64,000 bases of DNA from Yponomeuta sedellus (taxonomy: Eukaryota > Arthropoda > Insecta > Lepidoptera > Yponomeutidae), in the NCBI GenBank assembly GCA_934045075.1, contig OW203722.1, positions 21,552,986 to 21,616,985 on the forward strand, in the 5' to 3' direction. Shown here in pieces: positions 49,801-60,449 of this stretch; the stretch's first letter is position 1; each line of letters begins with the position of its first letter. The notes under the pieces are model-generated. The model did not search any database. It worked only from the letters and a program-made list of their open reading frames with translations, and was not told the DNA's origin. The position numbers and the translations under genes were made by a program.

Positions 49801-50062
49801 TGTAACGGTGCAAACCTTTTACACCATTTATATTTCTTTTTCTATCTATCATTTTCAAATATTTAAATAATGTCACACTTTATTCTATTTTCTTCATTTT
49901 TCATAATTACAACTTTACCCTTCGACCAGATCTGACTAATTTACCTGCTTATCCGTTTTTATCCAGTATTCTGTTTTATTAAAATATTACTTCATATCTC
50001 TATCTACAAATAAAGCCTAAATTGAAGTCGTTCCAGTGTTTATTATTATTATAAAAGATATA
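49801..50062 (+). repeat. LTR-like repeat
   Basis: 'gtaacggtgcaaaccttttac', 'attttcaaatatttaaataa', 'cgaccagatctgactaatt', 'tgaagtcgttccagtgttta' and 'ttataaaagatatacaacgg'. Uninterrupted counterpart of the 13.5-kb copy. Confidence 0.55.
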
Positions 50063-50199
50063 CAACGGTCCAACTTATTCTAAGGTATTGGGACTATTTA
50101 TATTAAAGTATTGAAACATCAGCATTAATCGATTGACGTCAAAGCCTACTTAGAAGAAGTGCCAACGAAGGACATTTGGAGAGGTTGGTCTGACTTAAC

Positions 50200-50290
50200 T
50201 CACGCATGGTATTGAAGCCCATACTCTCTCTGAGAGAACGCCTCTGCCCTACAGTGGAAAGTTCATAGGTTACTTTACAAAATATCTTCT
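50200..50290 (+). repeat. G-SINE 3' piece
   Basis: 'gcccatactctctctgagag', 'cctctgccctacagtggaaa' and 'gttcataggttac'. Confidence 0.5.
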
Positions 50291-50364
50291 TTGTTTATAA
50301 AGCTTACAAGTATCTGAATTAATGAGTTAAGGTATGGTAATTGTTTTTTAACAGTAATTTCTTT

Positions 50365-50690
50365 AAAACCTATTTAGAGGCTAAAAATTCCACCAATGCC
50401 GGGATTCGAACCCACGACCTCTGGCTTTCCGTGCCAGCGCTCTTTCCAATTGAGCTAATGGGCGACTCACCGGCATCAGTAAAATTTCGAACCTCTTTAC
50501 ACTATTTTCTGTATTACGTACAGGCAGCGACATCTGGCTGAAGTAAATTGCATCACTTACAGCCCCGAGTACCTACTTTGCAGTTAGGTTTTTACATCGG
50601 AATGATATCGCTGTATCCACATTATTATACTATTTTTATTTTTAATGCACTTACCCGTGCTAAGGACAATTTTTAAAAACCTATTTCTAA
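50365..50690 (-). repeat. T-SINE, one unit plus repeated tail start
   Basis: Tail piece, tRNA-like part (50392-50466), full body to 'tatccacattattatac', tail ('ttttaatgcacttacccgtg'), and a second 'aaaaacctattt' about 307 bp after the first. Confidence 0.8.
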
Positions 50691-50926
50691 TTTTTTAATT
50701 TTTCTTAATTTAGTAATTTCTTGTTTTGAATACTTGGCGCATAGCTTTACCTGGTAAAGTACATCTGTGGCTTAAATGCGCACCAATTCCTGAGCGATTC
50801 CAATCGCGTAGCTGTCAATTCTACACTAATTTGACAGAGTATTCGTTCAGGCGCGCGTAACATAGTGGCTGAAACTGATTGCCAACTGCTGGCTTACAGC
50901 TTGGAATTTAGTAGTTCCTTATTTTG

Positions 50927-51288
50927 ATATCGATATCAACCCTTGTGTGTTCCCACTGCTGGGGCACAGGTCTCGTCATGCACTGCAGGAAGGTTAGCTT
51001 ACTACATACTACACCACGAGGGCTAAGTCCGGGTTGGTGGAGGATTATAAGACAATGGCTGTCAGAAGTTATTAAGCCGCCCATAAGGCCTCTGACATGG
51101 TTTAACGACTGCCATTACGTGACAGCCGGCACCAACGGCTTAACGTGCCTTGCGAAGCACAGAAGTGTTCAGAAAAATGCCACTAGCGGTAGTCACGGGA
51201 CGGTCACCCATCCTGTACCTGACCGCGCCTGTTGTTACGAACACAAGTGATGGATTCCAATAACTTGCTTCGACTAGACTACGAGCGC
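50927..51288 (-). mobile_element. R5S SINE, near full-length
   Basis: 'gatatcaacccttgtgtgtt', 'ctaagtccgggttggtggag', 'gacggtcacccatcctgtac' and 'ctgaccgcgcctgttgttac', ending 'actagactacgagcgc'. The TTAAGC portion of the A-box is damaged ('gttgttacgaacacaagtga'). Confidence 0.82.
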
Positions 51289-51420
51289 AAGCGAAAAAAA
51301 TATATTATTTAGATATTAATATATTTTTTTTATAAATGTTTAAAAGGTATAAACTGTGTTTACCAATTTAAGTTATGGCAATATTTTCTAGTTTTATGTG
51401 TGACAATTTTTTCTTTAATT

Positions 51421-51625
51421 AACATAACATAACATTTACATACAGGCACATACATTGCTTCTGGCCCCACACTAGGATACCCTGTGTCGTGGGAACCAGA
51501 AACAACGACATCACAAACATGTAAACATCCAAGACCTGGGTTTTTTTTTTGTTCCCAGCCGGGATTTGAACCCGGGACCTCTTGCATGGCAGGTAGATGC
51601 ACTACCGCTACGCCAGAGAGGTTGG
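51421..51625 (-). repeat. Z-SINE, best-preserved copy
   Basis: 'aacataacatttacatacag' tail, CATACATTGCTTCTGGCCCC, 'acactaggataccctgtgtc', 'gggaaccagaaacaacgaca', 'catccaagacctgggttttt'. The tRNA-like part is at 51555-51622 ('cagccgggatttgaacccgg', 'gcatggcaggtagatgcact'). Confidence 0.82.
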
Positions 51626-51705
51626 CAATTAAATTAAATAATTAAATTAATAAATTATGTTTTATTATTAAGGTACGTCTTGTTCTTACTACTAAACTAC
51701 TAAAA

Positions 51706-52080
51706 GTTATACTATTTTTATTTTTAATGCACTAACCCGTGCTAAAGACAAATTTAAAAACCTATTTAGAGGCTAAAAATTTCACCCATGCCGGGATTCG
51801 AACCCGCAACCTCTGGCTATCCGTGCCAGCGCTCTACCAATTGAGCCAATGGGCGACTCACCGGCATCAGTGAAATTTTGAACCTCTTTACACTATTCTC
51901 TGTATTACGTACAGGCAGCGACATCTGGCTTAAGCAAATTGCATCACTTACAGCCCCGACTACCTACTTTGCAGTTAGGTTTTACATCGGAACGATATCA
52001 CTGTACCCACATGATTATACTAGCCAGAGGTTGCGGGTTCGAATCCCGGCATGGGTGAAATTTTTAGCCTCTAAATAGGT
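51706..52080. repeat. T-SINE with inverted ends
   Basis: A complete reverse unit: tail from 51711, tRNA-like part at 51782-51857, body to 'catgattatac' at 52019. A forward 60-bp piece follows: 'agccagaggttgcgggttcg', 'aatcccggcatgggtgaaat' and 'ttttagcctctaaatagg'. The right piece is the exact inverse of 51768-51822, giving about 55-bp terminal inverted repeats. Confidence 0.85.
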
Positions 52081-52194
52081 TACTAAAAGTTACTAAATAT
52101 TTTTATTTGTAAAAAGTTTTTTATGAATTACACATTGTAAGCTACTTTTTGCAAAAAGGATCTAAAGGAAGATTATGGTTTTTTGTGGCAGCTG

Positions 52195-52330
52195 AACCCT
52201 TTGAAGAAGAAGAAGAAGGAAAACGTTTATTATAGAAACAGTGCACTCGATACAGTAACAAAACAAACTTAAAACATATCATTCATTCAAAATTGAACAT
52301 GACATTCACAAAAAACAAAAAAAGAAGGCA
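52195..52330 (-). repeat. Possible LINE 3' UTR with TTC tail
   Basis: GAAGAAGAAGAAGG followed by 'aaaacgtttattatagaaac' reads, reversed, as a poly(A)-signal region with a TTCTTC tail. Weak. Confidence 0.35.
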
Positions 52331-53025
52331 AACACAAACACACACACATCATCATAAATTTAACAAACACAGACACTAATACCTAGGAAGTTAAGTCGAT
52401 TAGTATTATTATCTTTAGGTTTGCGAAATAAAAACTGTTAAATACAAACATTATTACATCTAAGTGGGAAAGAGCTAAGCTACCTGATGCAGGTAGTTCT
52501 ATACAAATTTCTTGCTATGACTTTTGTTTATTATAACTGTTACTAAATAATTCGAGTGAGCTTTCGTGCGAGCCGAATATCATAGGCAAACTTTACTGAT
52601 ATTTACCAAAACCTTATTCTCAAGGGAATGTCTCATAACAATTAAATATTATCCTTAGAGAGGGGTATTATTATAACAGGAGCAACTTAACTCGAGCTAT
52701 GCCCCTAGTTTCGCCTGATTCACATAGTTATTCAATTGGTAGGGTGACTATCGGTTTATTCTACTCTGAGCCAAAGAAAATATAAGAAGGATTTTTTAAA
52801 ATTGTGCTATTGTAATGATATGACAAACGCAATACAAGGTTCATAAACTTGAATTTTATTAATACTTATTATTTATTCATAAAAGTTCGTGAAATCCAGT
52901 GCTAAGTAAATACAATACAAATCACGCGCCTTATCACCAGACCCGTCCGTGGACGTAGTGAGTGTTGTGTCTGTCAGCTGCGAAAAATAGTTTTCAAAAA
53001 AGTGACCACAATAGTTGACTGTACT
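52330..53025. other. Unassigned AT-rich sequence
   Basis: No recognised features. Confidence 0.35.
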
Positions 53026-53029
53026 GGCC

Positions 53030-53150
53030 ACTTCATTCTACCTGAGACCACGGCAACTGTAACGCTGCTGAAACGTCGGGAAATGAGATTACGTAACAAT
53101 TACGTTTAACCTAATAAATAATCTTGATTAAACCCGTTTAATATATAACT
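53030..53150 (+). repeat. P-tail
   Basis: 'tacctgagaccacggcaact', 'gtaacgctgctgaaacgtcg', 'ggaaatgagattacgtaac' and 'aacccgtttaatatataact'. Of the P-tails this is the most similar to the true Penelope-like 3' end at 48.5 kb (gaccacggca..ctg..gctg/gccgaaacgt). Confidence 0.6.
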
Positions 53151-53575
53151 ATGCATATACTCGTACGTAGCGTGAAATAGTCATGCTTTAGAGAAACTAT
53201 TGACCTAAGTATTTAAGTTTAATTTCAACGTAATGGGTTTACCTATTCGTTTTCGGTTCTTCCTTATAGGATAATAGAGAATTAAAATAGTCTGGTGTTA
53301 TATAAACATTATGGTCACTCTACTTCTTAGATAGTTCGGGTGAAGTTGCTTGCAACATTTCTTAACAAGTTTACTCTAATAGATTCAAAGATGTTGCTGA
53401 GATTCCGCAAATATTTTGATATGAATTTAACATCAACCACCGACAGCGGATATTTCTTTAAAAAAACTTTGCATTGGTGTATTTTACACGTAACTTTAGC
53501 TAACACGACTAGAGATCCTATGAGAAACCCATCTCTACTTTCAAAAACGGCTTTTTTCAACGCCAACTAGTTTGA
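53150..53575. other. Unassigned; overlapping open frames on both strands
   Basis: 76-79 codon frames overlap antisense at 53327-53570. Neither has a recognisable domain. Their near-identical span is typical of a chance stop-poor patch. Confidence 0.35.
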
Positions 53576-53576
53576 A

Positions 53577-53710
53577 TGAATGAATGAAAATTCTTTATTG
53601 CACTATAACAAATTTGTACAAAGGCAAGCTTAATACTAGATAGTATTTTCTTCCAGCCAACCCACAATAATGCGGACAGTGGAAGGGGTAGTGCCAGTAA
53701 ACAATATAAT
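53577..53710 (-). repeat. LINE 3' end with TTCAT tail
   Basis: GAATGAATGAATGAA then 'aattctttattgcactataa' reads, reversed, as a poly(A)-signal region with an ATTC tandem tail. 'ttccagccaacccacaataa' lies further in. Confidence 0.55.
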
Positions 53711-53892
53711 ATAGGAGTGATTTTTATCACTCATTTAGGAGTGATTATTACATAACCTAGGTTAACTAAATATTACAAATATAATTTAAATACACAAAGA
53801 AAGCTGTTTAAGAACAGCTTCACAATATCTTAGTCAGCGCCGGCCAATTCATTTATTCTAAGACATGTTTCAAACTCAAATATTTTACAAAC

Positions 53893-54025
53893 ATACATAA
53901 CTTCACGCCTGTATCCCAGAGGGGTAGACAGAGACCAAGGACTGCTACTTGCCACGATCCTGACAGATCACCTTTGCTTCTTCAACGTTCATAAGTCGTT
54001 GCATGCACGCACGCTGTTTCCGGCG
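53893..54025 (-). repeat. C-terminal end of the TATG-tailed LINE
   Basis: Reversed: CATACATA tail, 'acttcacgcctgtatcccag', 'aggggtagacagagaccaag', 'gccacgatcctgacagatca' and 'cataagtcgttgcatgcacg'. It corresponds to the last ~45 residues at 11.2-11.35 kb. Confidence 0.8.
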
Positions 54026-54164
54026 TAATCAAACATTTTAATAGAATAAAACGGTAAGTTTATTAAATGAAGCTGTTGCATAATAAAAAGATTATACGGA
54101 GAGAAGCTAACAAATTTTACTATTCTTTGCTAAAAAGGTTTAACATAATTAATAGAGCGTTCAT

Positions 54165-54245
54165 TTAAAGTTGTAAATTTGTAATTATTTTGTATTTGTT
54201 GTTTTTCCAGTGTACTCGTACATACAATAATAGTATATTTCATTA
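54165..54245 (+). repeat. CR1-like LINE end remnant
   Basis: 'ttgtaattattttgtatttg' and 'ttgtttttccagtgtactcg' match the 3' UTR at 37.97-38.0 kb (reversed). The final tail is disrupted. Confidence 0.5.
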
Positions 54246-54249
54246 CAAG

Positions 54250-54925
54250 CGCGGAAAGGCTGTGATTGCAAAGAGTTCCGAAAAATTAATGTCTACCCCG
54301 TAGAGGGAATCTACGGTCTACCCGAGCCGTGGCGCAGCCGAAGGCGAGGGTTGACAGTCGGAACAAGTTGCAATGACGGTTCCGCACGTGTACTGAACGA
54401 CTATTTTTAATACAGTTGCGAAAAAAATAAGCAATTTAATAAAGAAAAAATATTTGGAAAATGGCGCCAACCGTAAAAGAATATAAGCAGAGATTTTTTT
54501 TTCTTCACCCATTCTGGGTAGGCAAAGGGAACTATGCCCATACAGCCAAGTCTTTAGTAGTATATTTTTATTGATATGAAATGAAAATGAAATTTAATGA
54601 GATGAAATCAAATGACCTAACCTAACTCATTAAATCAAATCATTAAATCTAATATTGAAACAAATTATTAGCTTATGTTTAGAAATATACGTATTTGCAT
54701 GAATCATAAAAACTTCATGGTTGGTTTTTTTTTAATAAACATTATTTTGACAGTTGGGAAAGAGAACGCACGAGTCCATGAAAGGTAAAAAAGCACGAGT
54801 ATGTAATAGCCCACATCCCGAACGCTATACGTCCCTGCAATACGCCACTTTTTGAGCAACTGTATTAAAAATAATATCCTAATCTTACTTTTCAACAGGT
54901 AGTAGAGTTACACTACACAATCGTC
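54250..54925. other. Unassigned sequence
   Basis: No repeat or exon recognised. Confidence 0.35.
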
Positions 54926-54931
54926 CTTGTT

Positions 54932-55148
54932 GGTATCAACCCTTGTATGTCCCCACTGCTGGGGCGCGGGTCTCTTCCTGCATCGCAGGAAGGCTAGGCC
55001 ATACTCCACCGCGGGGGCCAAGTCCGGGTTGGTAAAAGACTGTACGACAGTGGCGGGCCTTACTGTCAGAACTTATCCCGCCGCCAAGGCGTCTGACATG
55101 GCTTCACGATTGCCATTACATGACAACCGACACCCACGGCTTAGCGAC
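54932..55148 (-). repeat. R5S SINE, 5'-truncated
   Basis: 'gtatcaacccttgtatgtcc', 'ccactgctggggcgcgggtc', 'atactccaccgcgggggcc' and 'atgacaaccgacacccacgg', stopping at 'cttagcgacc'. Confidence 0.8.
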
Positions 55149-55149
55149 C

Positions 55150-55780
55150 ATTTAATTATTATTAATTTTAACCCGGATTAACTTACTTGATTTTTCATCG
55201 GAAGAGTTCGACCAGGTTTCGCTCGGTTTATCCCGATATGTAGGGCTTCCGAAAGTTTTATCACAAAAATTAAATTATGGTTGATTATAATATTATAAAA
55301 CATCTTGCCCTCCAGTGCGAACAATATAGGATACATAAAAAATATTTATGAAAAAATATATAGAAAATGCTTATGGCGTTAAGTTTGCCGCATTGTACGA
55401 TTTTATGGTGCAATAGAGTATTAATAAAATATGAAATGATTTAAAAATAACAAAATAAAACTGCAAAGACTAATTAAAAACCAATCATTTACAGGATTGC
55501 AATGTAATACCTTCTTGAATGAATGTCTACTTATAAATATGTGTGAGAATCTACTTCTAAAGTGTGAGTAATGTGCTAGAGTTACGTTTACTAGGAAACC
55601 ACTTGGCAGATTTATTTTAGACCTGAATTTCTGGCGACATGCTCTCACCCGGTCTCCTTTGTTAAATAGAGTTCTTTGATGGTATGGAATGGAACAAATA
55701 GCATTGGTTAAGGTTCGTTGATGCAAATGAAAACTTTTTGTCTTGTTTCTCCTTTTTTTCAAAACTACTTTTATTTATCG
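55150..55780. other. Unassigned AT-rich sequence
   Basis: A 113-codon minus frame (55421-55762) has no recognisable domain and high K/R/F content from A/T-rich codons. Confidence 0.35.
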
Positions 55781-55784
55781 ATCG

Positions 55785-56131
55785 ATATCAACCCTTTTAT
55801 GTCCGCACTGCAAGGGCACGAGTCTCTTCCTGCCTCTTAGAAAGGTTAGGGCATACTCCACTACGGGGGCTTCTGACATTATAGAACAGCTGATTATTTC
55901 TGGATTATTTTAAAGTTGCTCAGAACCCTTTTATGCCAGCACTGCTAGGGCACGAGTCTCTTCCTGCCTCGCAGAAAGGTTAAGGCATACTCAACTACGG
56001 GGGCCAAGATCGCGTCGGTGGAGGATTGTAAAGCAGTGGCGGGCCTTACTGTCAGAAGTTATCAAGCCGTCCAGAAGGCTTCTGACATTATGGAACAGCT
56101 GATTATTTCTGGATTATTTTAAAGTTGCTCA
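55785..56131 (-). repeat. Tandem duplication of a truncated R5S and its flank
   Basis: Copy 1 (55785-55922) and copy 2 (55927-56131) both begin with 'cccttttatg' and 'cacgagtctcttcctgcctc'. Both end with 'ttctgacattat', 'gaacagctgattatttctgg' and 'attattttaaagttgctcag'. Copy 1 lacks the ~70-80 bp between 'cgggggc' and 'ttctgac' that copy 2 keeps ('ccaagatcgcgtcggtgg'...). Confidence 0.85.
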
Positions 56132-56134
56132 GCA

Positions 56135-56455
56135 CCTACCTCTTAAACGGCATATAAATTTAGAAAATGCAAATTTTCGCAAATTCAAAGTTGTAGTAAA
56201 AATCATTTTATTTGACAAATACCTATAATCTTGTTTTTTGGAGCAAAGATCTTACGACACCATGCATTCAAGGTAACTTTCGTTTAAGATTGATTTCAGC
56301 TATCGTTTCTCGATTCGGATTTCTTTTTGTGGGTCTGAGCCTTAATTAAGCTCTTAGGAATGCAGCAGATCTTGTGCCAAAGAAGTCTCAGTAAAGTAGT
56401 TCTCGGTGACAAATTTTATTAATCTAGGTTTTAAAAGATTGCCTTGCCTATGCAA
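56135..56455. other. Unassigned sequence
   Basis: No recognised features. Confidence 0.35.
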
Positions 56456-56477
56456 GCACGGGAAATCTTTTAAGCAG

Positions 56478-56535
56478 TCCCTGGTCTCTGCCTACCCCTC
56501 TGGGATACAGGCGTGAGGTTATGTATGTATGTAAT
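56478..56535 (+). repeat. End of the TATG-tailed LINE
   Basis: 'cagtccctggtctctgccta', 'cccctctgggatacaggcgt' and 'gaggttatgtatgtatgta'. Only the last 50 bp, with two to three TATG units. Confidence 0.8.
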
Positions 56536-56612
56536 TAAGCTCATACTCTCTCTCTCTTTCTCTGAGAGAAAGCCTGTGCCCTGCAGTGGCACGTTTATAA
56601 GCTACATAATAA
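56535..56612 (+). repeat. G-SINE 3' piece
   Basis: 'taattaagctcatactctct', a TCTC run, 'gagagaaagcctgtgccctg' and 'cagtggcacgtttataagct'. Confidence 0.7.
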
Positions 56613-56619
56613 AGATCCA

Positions 56620-56885
56620 TTCTGAACCGCTGCTGAACCATAATTAAAACCCGGAACCTAATTGAAGTCCCAACCCTCCGAATACTCTAAAATCAGCGAG
56701 TAAATTAAACAATAAATATCGGGCCACTGATTTGCCGCCGCGGCCCATAACTCTCGCGGCACTAAGTAGATAAACAGCTAATTTGACACAGATTAGCGCC
56801 ACTACCGGCGCAGCCGTAATAAACTACACCGCGTGTGATTTATTCCTTTTAAACGAGGTTTACAGCTGTTTGTGGGCTCCATTCA
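56620..56885. other. Non-repetitive island, possibly conserved non-coding
   Basis: Contains 'ccataattaaaacccggaac', 'gatttgccgccgcggcccat', 'agataaacagctaatttgac' and 'cagccgtaataaactacacc'. It mixes homeodomain-like TAATT cores with GC-rich strings and matches no repeat here. A candidate regulatory element on composition alone. Confidence 0.3.
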
Positions 56886-57000
56886 CGCATCCCTCCCACA
56901 GGAAAGGCAAGTCAATGCGTGCGGAGCCAAACTAGCCGCGGGTTTCCTCACCATGTTTTACTTCACCACCAACTAAACTGTCAATATGGTATGTGCTGGG
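56885..57000 (-). repeat. C-SINE fragment
   Basis: 'cacaggaaaggcaagtcaat', 'gcgtgcggagccaaactagc' and 'cgcgggtttcctcaccatg' match the C-SINE middle at 30.26-30.32 kb. Confidence 0.65.
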
Positions 57001-57009
57001 CAAGCCTAC

Positions 57010-57545
57010 TCTATTTTAAAAACCTATCTAGAGGCTTTTAAAATTGTCCTTAGAAAAAAAAGCCTATTTCATGTAAAATAATGTCCGAGTGGTGCTTTCA
57101 CCTATGTTGTGGGAGTGGGGGCGCCACTGAACGGTGTACGTAGAACTTATCTCATTACGTAGATGCAAAGGCCTAAGTTTTTTTTTATGACCAAAATCTT
57201 TTTACCACCATTAATAAGAACTTGGGCGATAACAAAAATGTTAAAATAGTTACGAAGTTTATGAGAGAAAATGTTGAGTACCAAACGTGTAAACATGATG
57301 GATTATTGTCTTTCAGCATAACTCAGCATTTTAGCACAAGACTATGCCGGGGAGCACTCGTATACCGTGATAAGTGCTGACAGGCTCTAAAACAGCACTT
57401 CTTAAGCTAGTTATAAGAAAAAGAGTAACTCACCTCACAGATAAACCTGTACAGGTAACCCGTGCTAAACAATATTAGAAACCAATCAATCAATCAAATT
57501 TATTTGCAACCAAGTGTAACAGTTGATGTTCATTATAAAGTTAGC
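57010..57545. other. Mostly unassigned; T-SINE tail scrap at 57015-57045
   Basis: 'aaaaacctatctagaggctt' and 'aattgtcctta' are T-SINE tail. The rest shows nothing recognisable. Confidence 0.4.
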
Positions 57546-57554
57546 GTTTAAAAC

Positions 57555-57602
57555 TTAACCTATTTAGAGGATAAAAATTCCACCCATGCCGGGACTCGAA
57601 CC
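57555..57602 (-). repeat. T-SINE scrap abutting R5S
   Basis: 'aacctatttagaggataaaa', 'attccacccatgccgggact' and 'cgaaccc', broken off where R5S sequence begins at 57603. Confidence 0.6.
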
Positions 57603-57757
57603 CTTATGGCCGGCTTGATAAGTTCTGACAGTAAGACCAGCCACATTCTTACAATCCTCCACCAACCCGGACTTGGCCCCGTGGTGGAGTATGACCTAAC
57701 ATGCCTGCGATGCAAGAAGACCCCAGCAGAAGGGACATACAAGGGTTGATATTGATA
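57603..57757 (+). repeat. R5S SINE, 5'-truncated
   Basis: 'ttatggccggcttgataagt', 'cttacaatcctccaccaacc' and 'cggacttggccccgtggtgg', ending 'atacaagggttgatattg'. About 155 bp of 3' body. Confidence 0.78.
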
Positions 57758-57759
57758 TC

Positions 57760-58380
57760 GAATGTAATGTTACAATTACAAAGCCACACGTTCTTAAAAT
57801 ATACCTCCTATATCTTAGCAATGAAACTGAGATTGATAGTTGCTTTAAGCAGTTTTTAGTAGCGCATAACTTTGTTGAACTAATGTTGTTTCTCACAATG
57901 ATCATGCCTTCTTGCTTATTTCGGAGTCAGATAGGTATCCGATAATTTCTCTACATTCTATCTCTATGCTCGGTAACCTTAAAGAGAAGAATTTTCCCAT
58001 ATTTTTCCAATTTCCTTCTTGTGTTCAATAAAATTAAATATTCTTTACACCATTTTGTTACGCCATTGTTATTTTAATTTCAAAATACGACCCTTCTCTA
58101 TTGAGTCTAGTAAAAATGACTCTAGGTATTGTAAGCCGAATTGATATTTAAATTTCAAAATACGACCCTTCTCTATTGAGTCTAGTAAAGATAACTTGAA
58201 GTATTTTTAAATAGAAGGAAAATAATACCAGTAATGCTATATTCTGAACTAGATTTCACAGAGCTATACAGAAATAACAGAAAATATGAAGATGCCAAGC
58301 ATTGCTCCCTGCTAAATACAACCAAATAATTTAATATATACATGTATAAAATTGTTTATCAATTTATGTTCTTCTTTCCT
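57760..58380. other. Unassigned; 75-bp tandem duplication at 58076-58210
   Basis: 'aatttcaaaatacgaccctt' and 'ctctattgagtctagtaaa' occur at 58076 and again at 58151. No gene recognised. Confidence 0.6.
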
Positions 58381-58384
58381 TGTT

Positions 58385-58453
58385 TCTTCTTCTTCTTCAG
58401 GCTATATTAGTCCACTGCTGGACATAGGCCTCCCCTAATGAGCGCTATAGCGC
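58385..58453 (-). repeat. RTE/B-repeat tail fragment
   Basis: CTTCTTCTTCTTC, 'aggctatattagtccactgc', 'tggacataggcctcccctaa' and 'tgagcgctatagcgc'. Too short to tell the B repeat from the RTE LINE. Confidence 0.7.
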
Positions 58454-58465
58454 AAGCCTTCCAAT

Positions 58466-58866
58466 AATATTGGCCTTTTTGCATCTACTTAATGAGATGA
58501 TTTATACAGCGTCCAGTGGTATCTTCACTCACACACTAGATGGGTGAAGGGACCACTCCGACGCTGTAGTGCCTGGGACATGGTTTTATAGATAGTTTTT
58601 AGGCTTGCCCAGCACCTATACCATCCTGACAGCTTAGTCGGCCTAGCCCGCAGGAAAGACTAGTCAATACGTGCGGAGCCAACCAAGCCGCGGGTTTCCT
58701 CACGATGTTTTCCTCCACCGTTAGCGTGTGGTATTGCGACTACAAATTCGCAAATGTACTTAGCTTTGAAATTAAACAAAGTCATTGGTACATGCCCGCA
58801 CTCGGGATCGAACCTGGGGCTTTCGCTTGCCAGTCCATGGTTCTACCCACTGAGCTACCACCGCTT
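58466..58866 (-). mobile_element. C-SINE copy 2 with 12-bp target duplication
   Basis: AAGCCTTCCAAT flanks it (58454-58465 and 58867-58878). Reversed element: 3' end 'aatattggcctttttgcatc' at the left, 'gatgggtgaagggaccactc', 'acagcttagtcggcctagcc' and 'gcggagccaaccaagccgcg'. The tRNA-like head is at 58795-58866 ('gcactcgggatcgaacctgg', 'tctacccactgagctaccac'). The long direct flanks establish it as a retroposed SINE and define its ends. Confidence 0.9.
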
Positions 58867-58879
58867 AAGCCTTCCAATA

Positions 58880-60215
58880 TGTTTATAATTATCAATTTAT
58901 TTTTAATACCATCTGGTGAACTTGCCGGCGTCAATTTGTAAATAAACTGAGAAATTAATGAATTGATTTGAGAGTTTCAAACTTAAGCTTCTTTAAAGTA
59001 TGAAAATATTATTTTTTATACTCTAGAAATGTTTTCATATATTGCGTTATTTCTACAAGAAATAAATTAGTGATTAATTTTTGGGTACTAAAAATCCTTG
59101 CAAGGATACTTATAGAATGTTATACATCTCCGCTTGATCGTATTCAATTCACTGCATAAACGGCTGAGCCATTAAAAATCCCTTTTACAACCGCAACCAT
59201 TTTCATTCCGAGCAAACCTCAAAACAGCGCCATCTATACAATTCCAGTGGAACTAGCTCCTTTGCTCTACGCAATGTAGAGCTTTCGGCAGCGGGTGTAC
59301 GCGTTGTTTACTTTATTATGCGATGTAAACATATTCGCATAGATGTATGTATCGTGCAGTCGCTGGCAGTGTTTGCCAAAGGACAAACGTGCTTCGGCAA
59401 ACATTGGAGACCCTAATGCAAGGTACCGTATTGGGTCAGAGTATGAATTTTAATATTGCGCTACGTAATTGCTACGCAGTTGCTACGACATTTACTACGT
59501 GCTACGAAAGTAAGTCCTTGTAGTGGTTTGTAAGTAGGTAGTGATAATTTGTTTGTTTTGTTTTTAATTCGTGGGTTCACAATTGAATATTGTAGTTATA
59601 TAGGTCGGCTAAGTGGGAGTCATACTCCTACAATCAGGGTTCCTACCACTTAGAATGGATTTTTTAAACTAGCAGATCGCTTAGCGGGAATCTGAATAAC
59701 TCTTTAATATTTTTTTTATACAGTATAGGGGTTAAATTTTGACCGCAACTAGTATCATGATTTATTATATTAACGTTATTACTTCTAAACTAGAGCAAAA
59801 AAAAACAGATTTCATGTACATGTTCTCTCTTATTTTTTAATCATAAAAAATACATATTTAGTAACAAGCTTCACATGACTATCAATTGCGATTCTAGAGA
59901 AAAATACGTTTTAAGGAGTCGGGAAGACAAACAGATATCATAGGCAAAGTAATAGTGTCTCGTTGGCACCCTTTGAACGACACACAGAAAAGGACGTAGG
60001 GCCAGGGCGCGTACGTCTTTCCAATTCAATCTCAAATAAAATGTACCGAAAGCGCGGGATGAAGCTCAATCGGAAAGGTCGTGGCGAGGGCGCGAATCCT
60101 ATACAACACGTCGCGTCTTTTTCGCGCCCTCGTCTCACGTCCTTCCATGGTGTCCCACGCCTTTAGCAAGAGTTTAGTTACTAATTGATAAATGTAAATA
60201 GAGGAGGTAAATTTT
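58880..60215. other. Unassigned sequence
   Basis: Features of note are a local inverted motif near 59370-59405 ('gtttgccaaaggacaaacg', 'cttcggcaaac') and antisense-overlapping ~66-codon frames at 59938-60166. No gene or repeat family recognised. Confidence 0.35.
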
Positions 60216-60227
60216 ACTGTGGTATTT

Positions 60228-60445
60228 TATTCGGTATGACAGTGTCCCATTGCTGGGCAAAGGTCTCCTCTTAAGAGTTCCACTCCACTCCCCCTTATCC
60301 CTGGCCAACTCTTCCCATCCAGGCAAATATTTGGTTCGGTCGCAACACCATCTCCGCCACAGTCTGCCACATCGCTGCTAGCCATCGCACGGCAACCAAT
60401 CATTGTCGGTTTTTGCCAACTTTTCCGGGTCCATACGTCTGACAT
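60228..60445. repeat. Possible RTE-type LINE end fragment
   Basis: 'cagtgtcccattgctgggca', 'aaggtctcctcttaagag' and 'tccctggccaactcttccca' have the layout of a lepidopteran LINE end ('actgctgggcaaaggcctcc'), probably minus strand. Confidence 0.5.
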
Positions 60446-60449
60446 GGTT

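Noticed and set aside
55421..55762. 113-codon minus-strand frame as a host gene
   Set aside because: Composition follows A/T-rich codons and no motif is recognised. Left as unassigned.
59938..60166. Antisense-overlapping ~66-codon frames
   Set aside because: Both strands open over the same patch, with no recognisable product on either strand.
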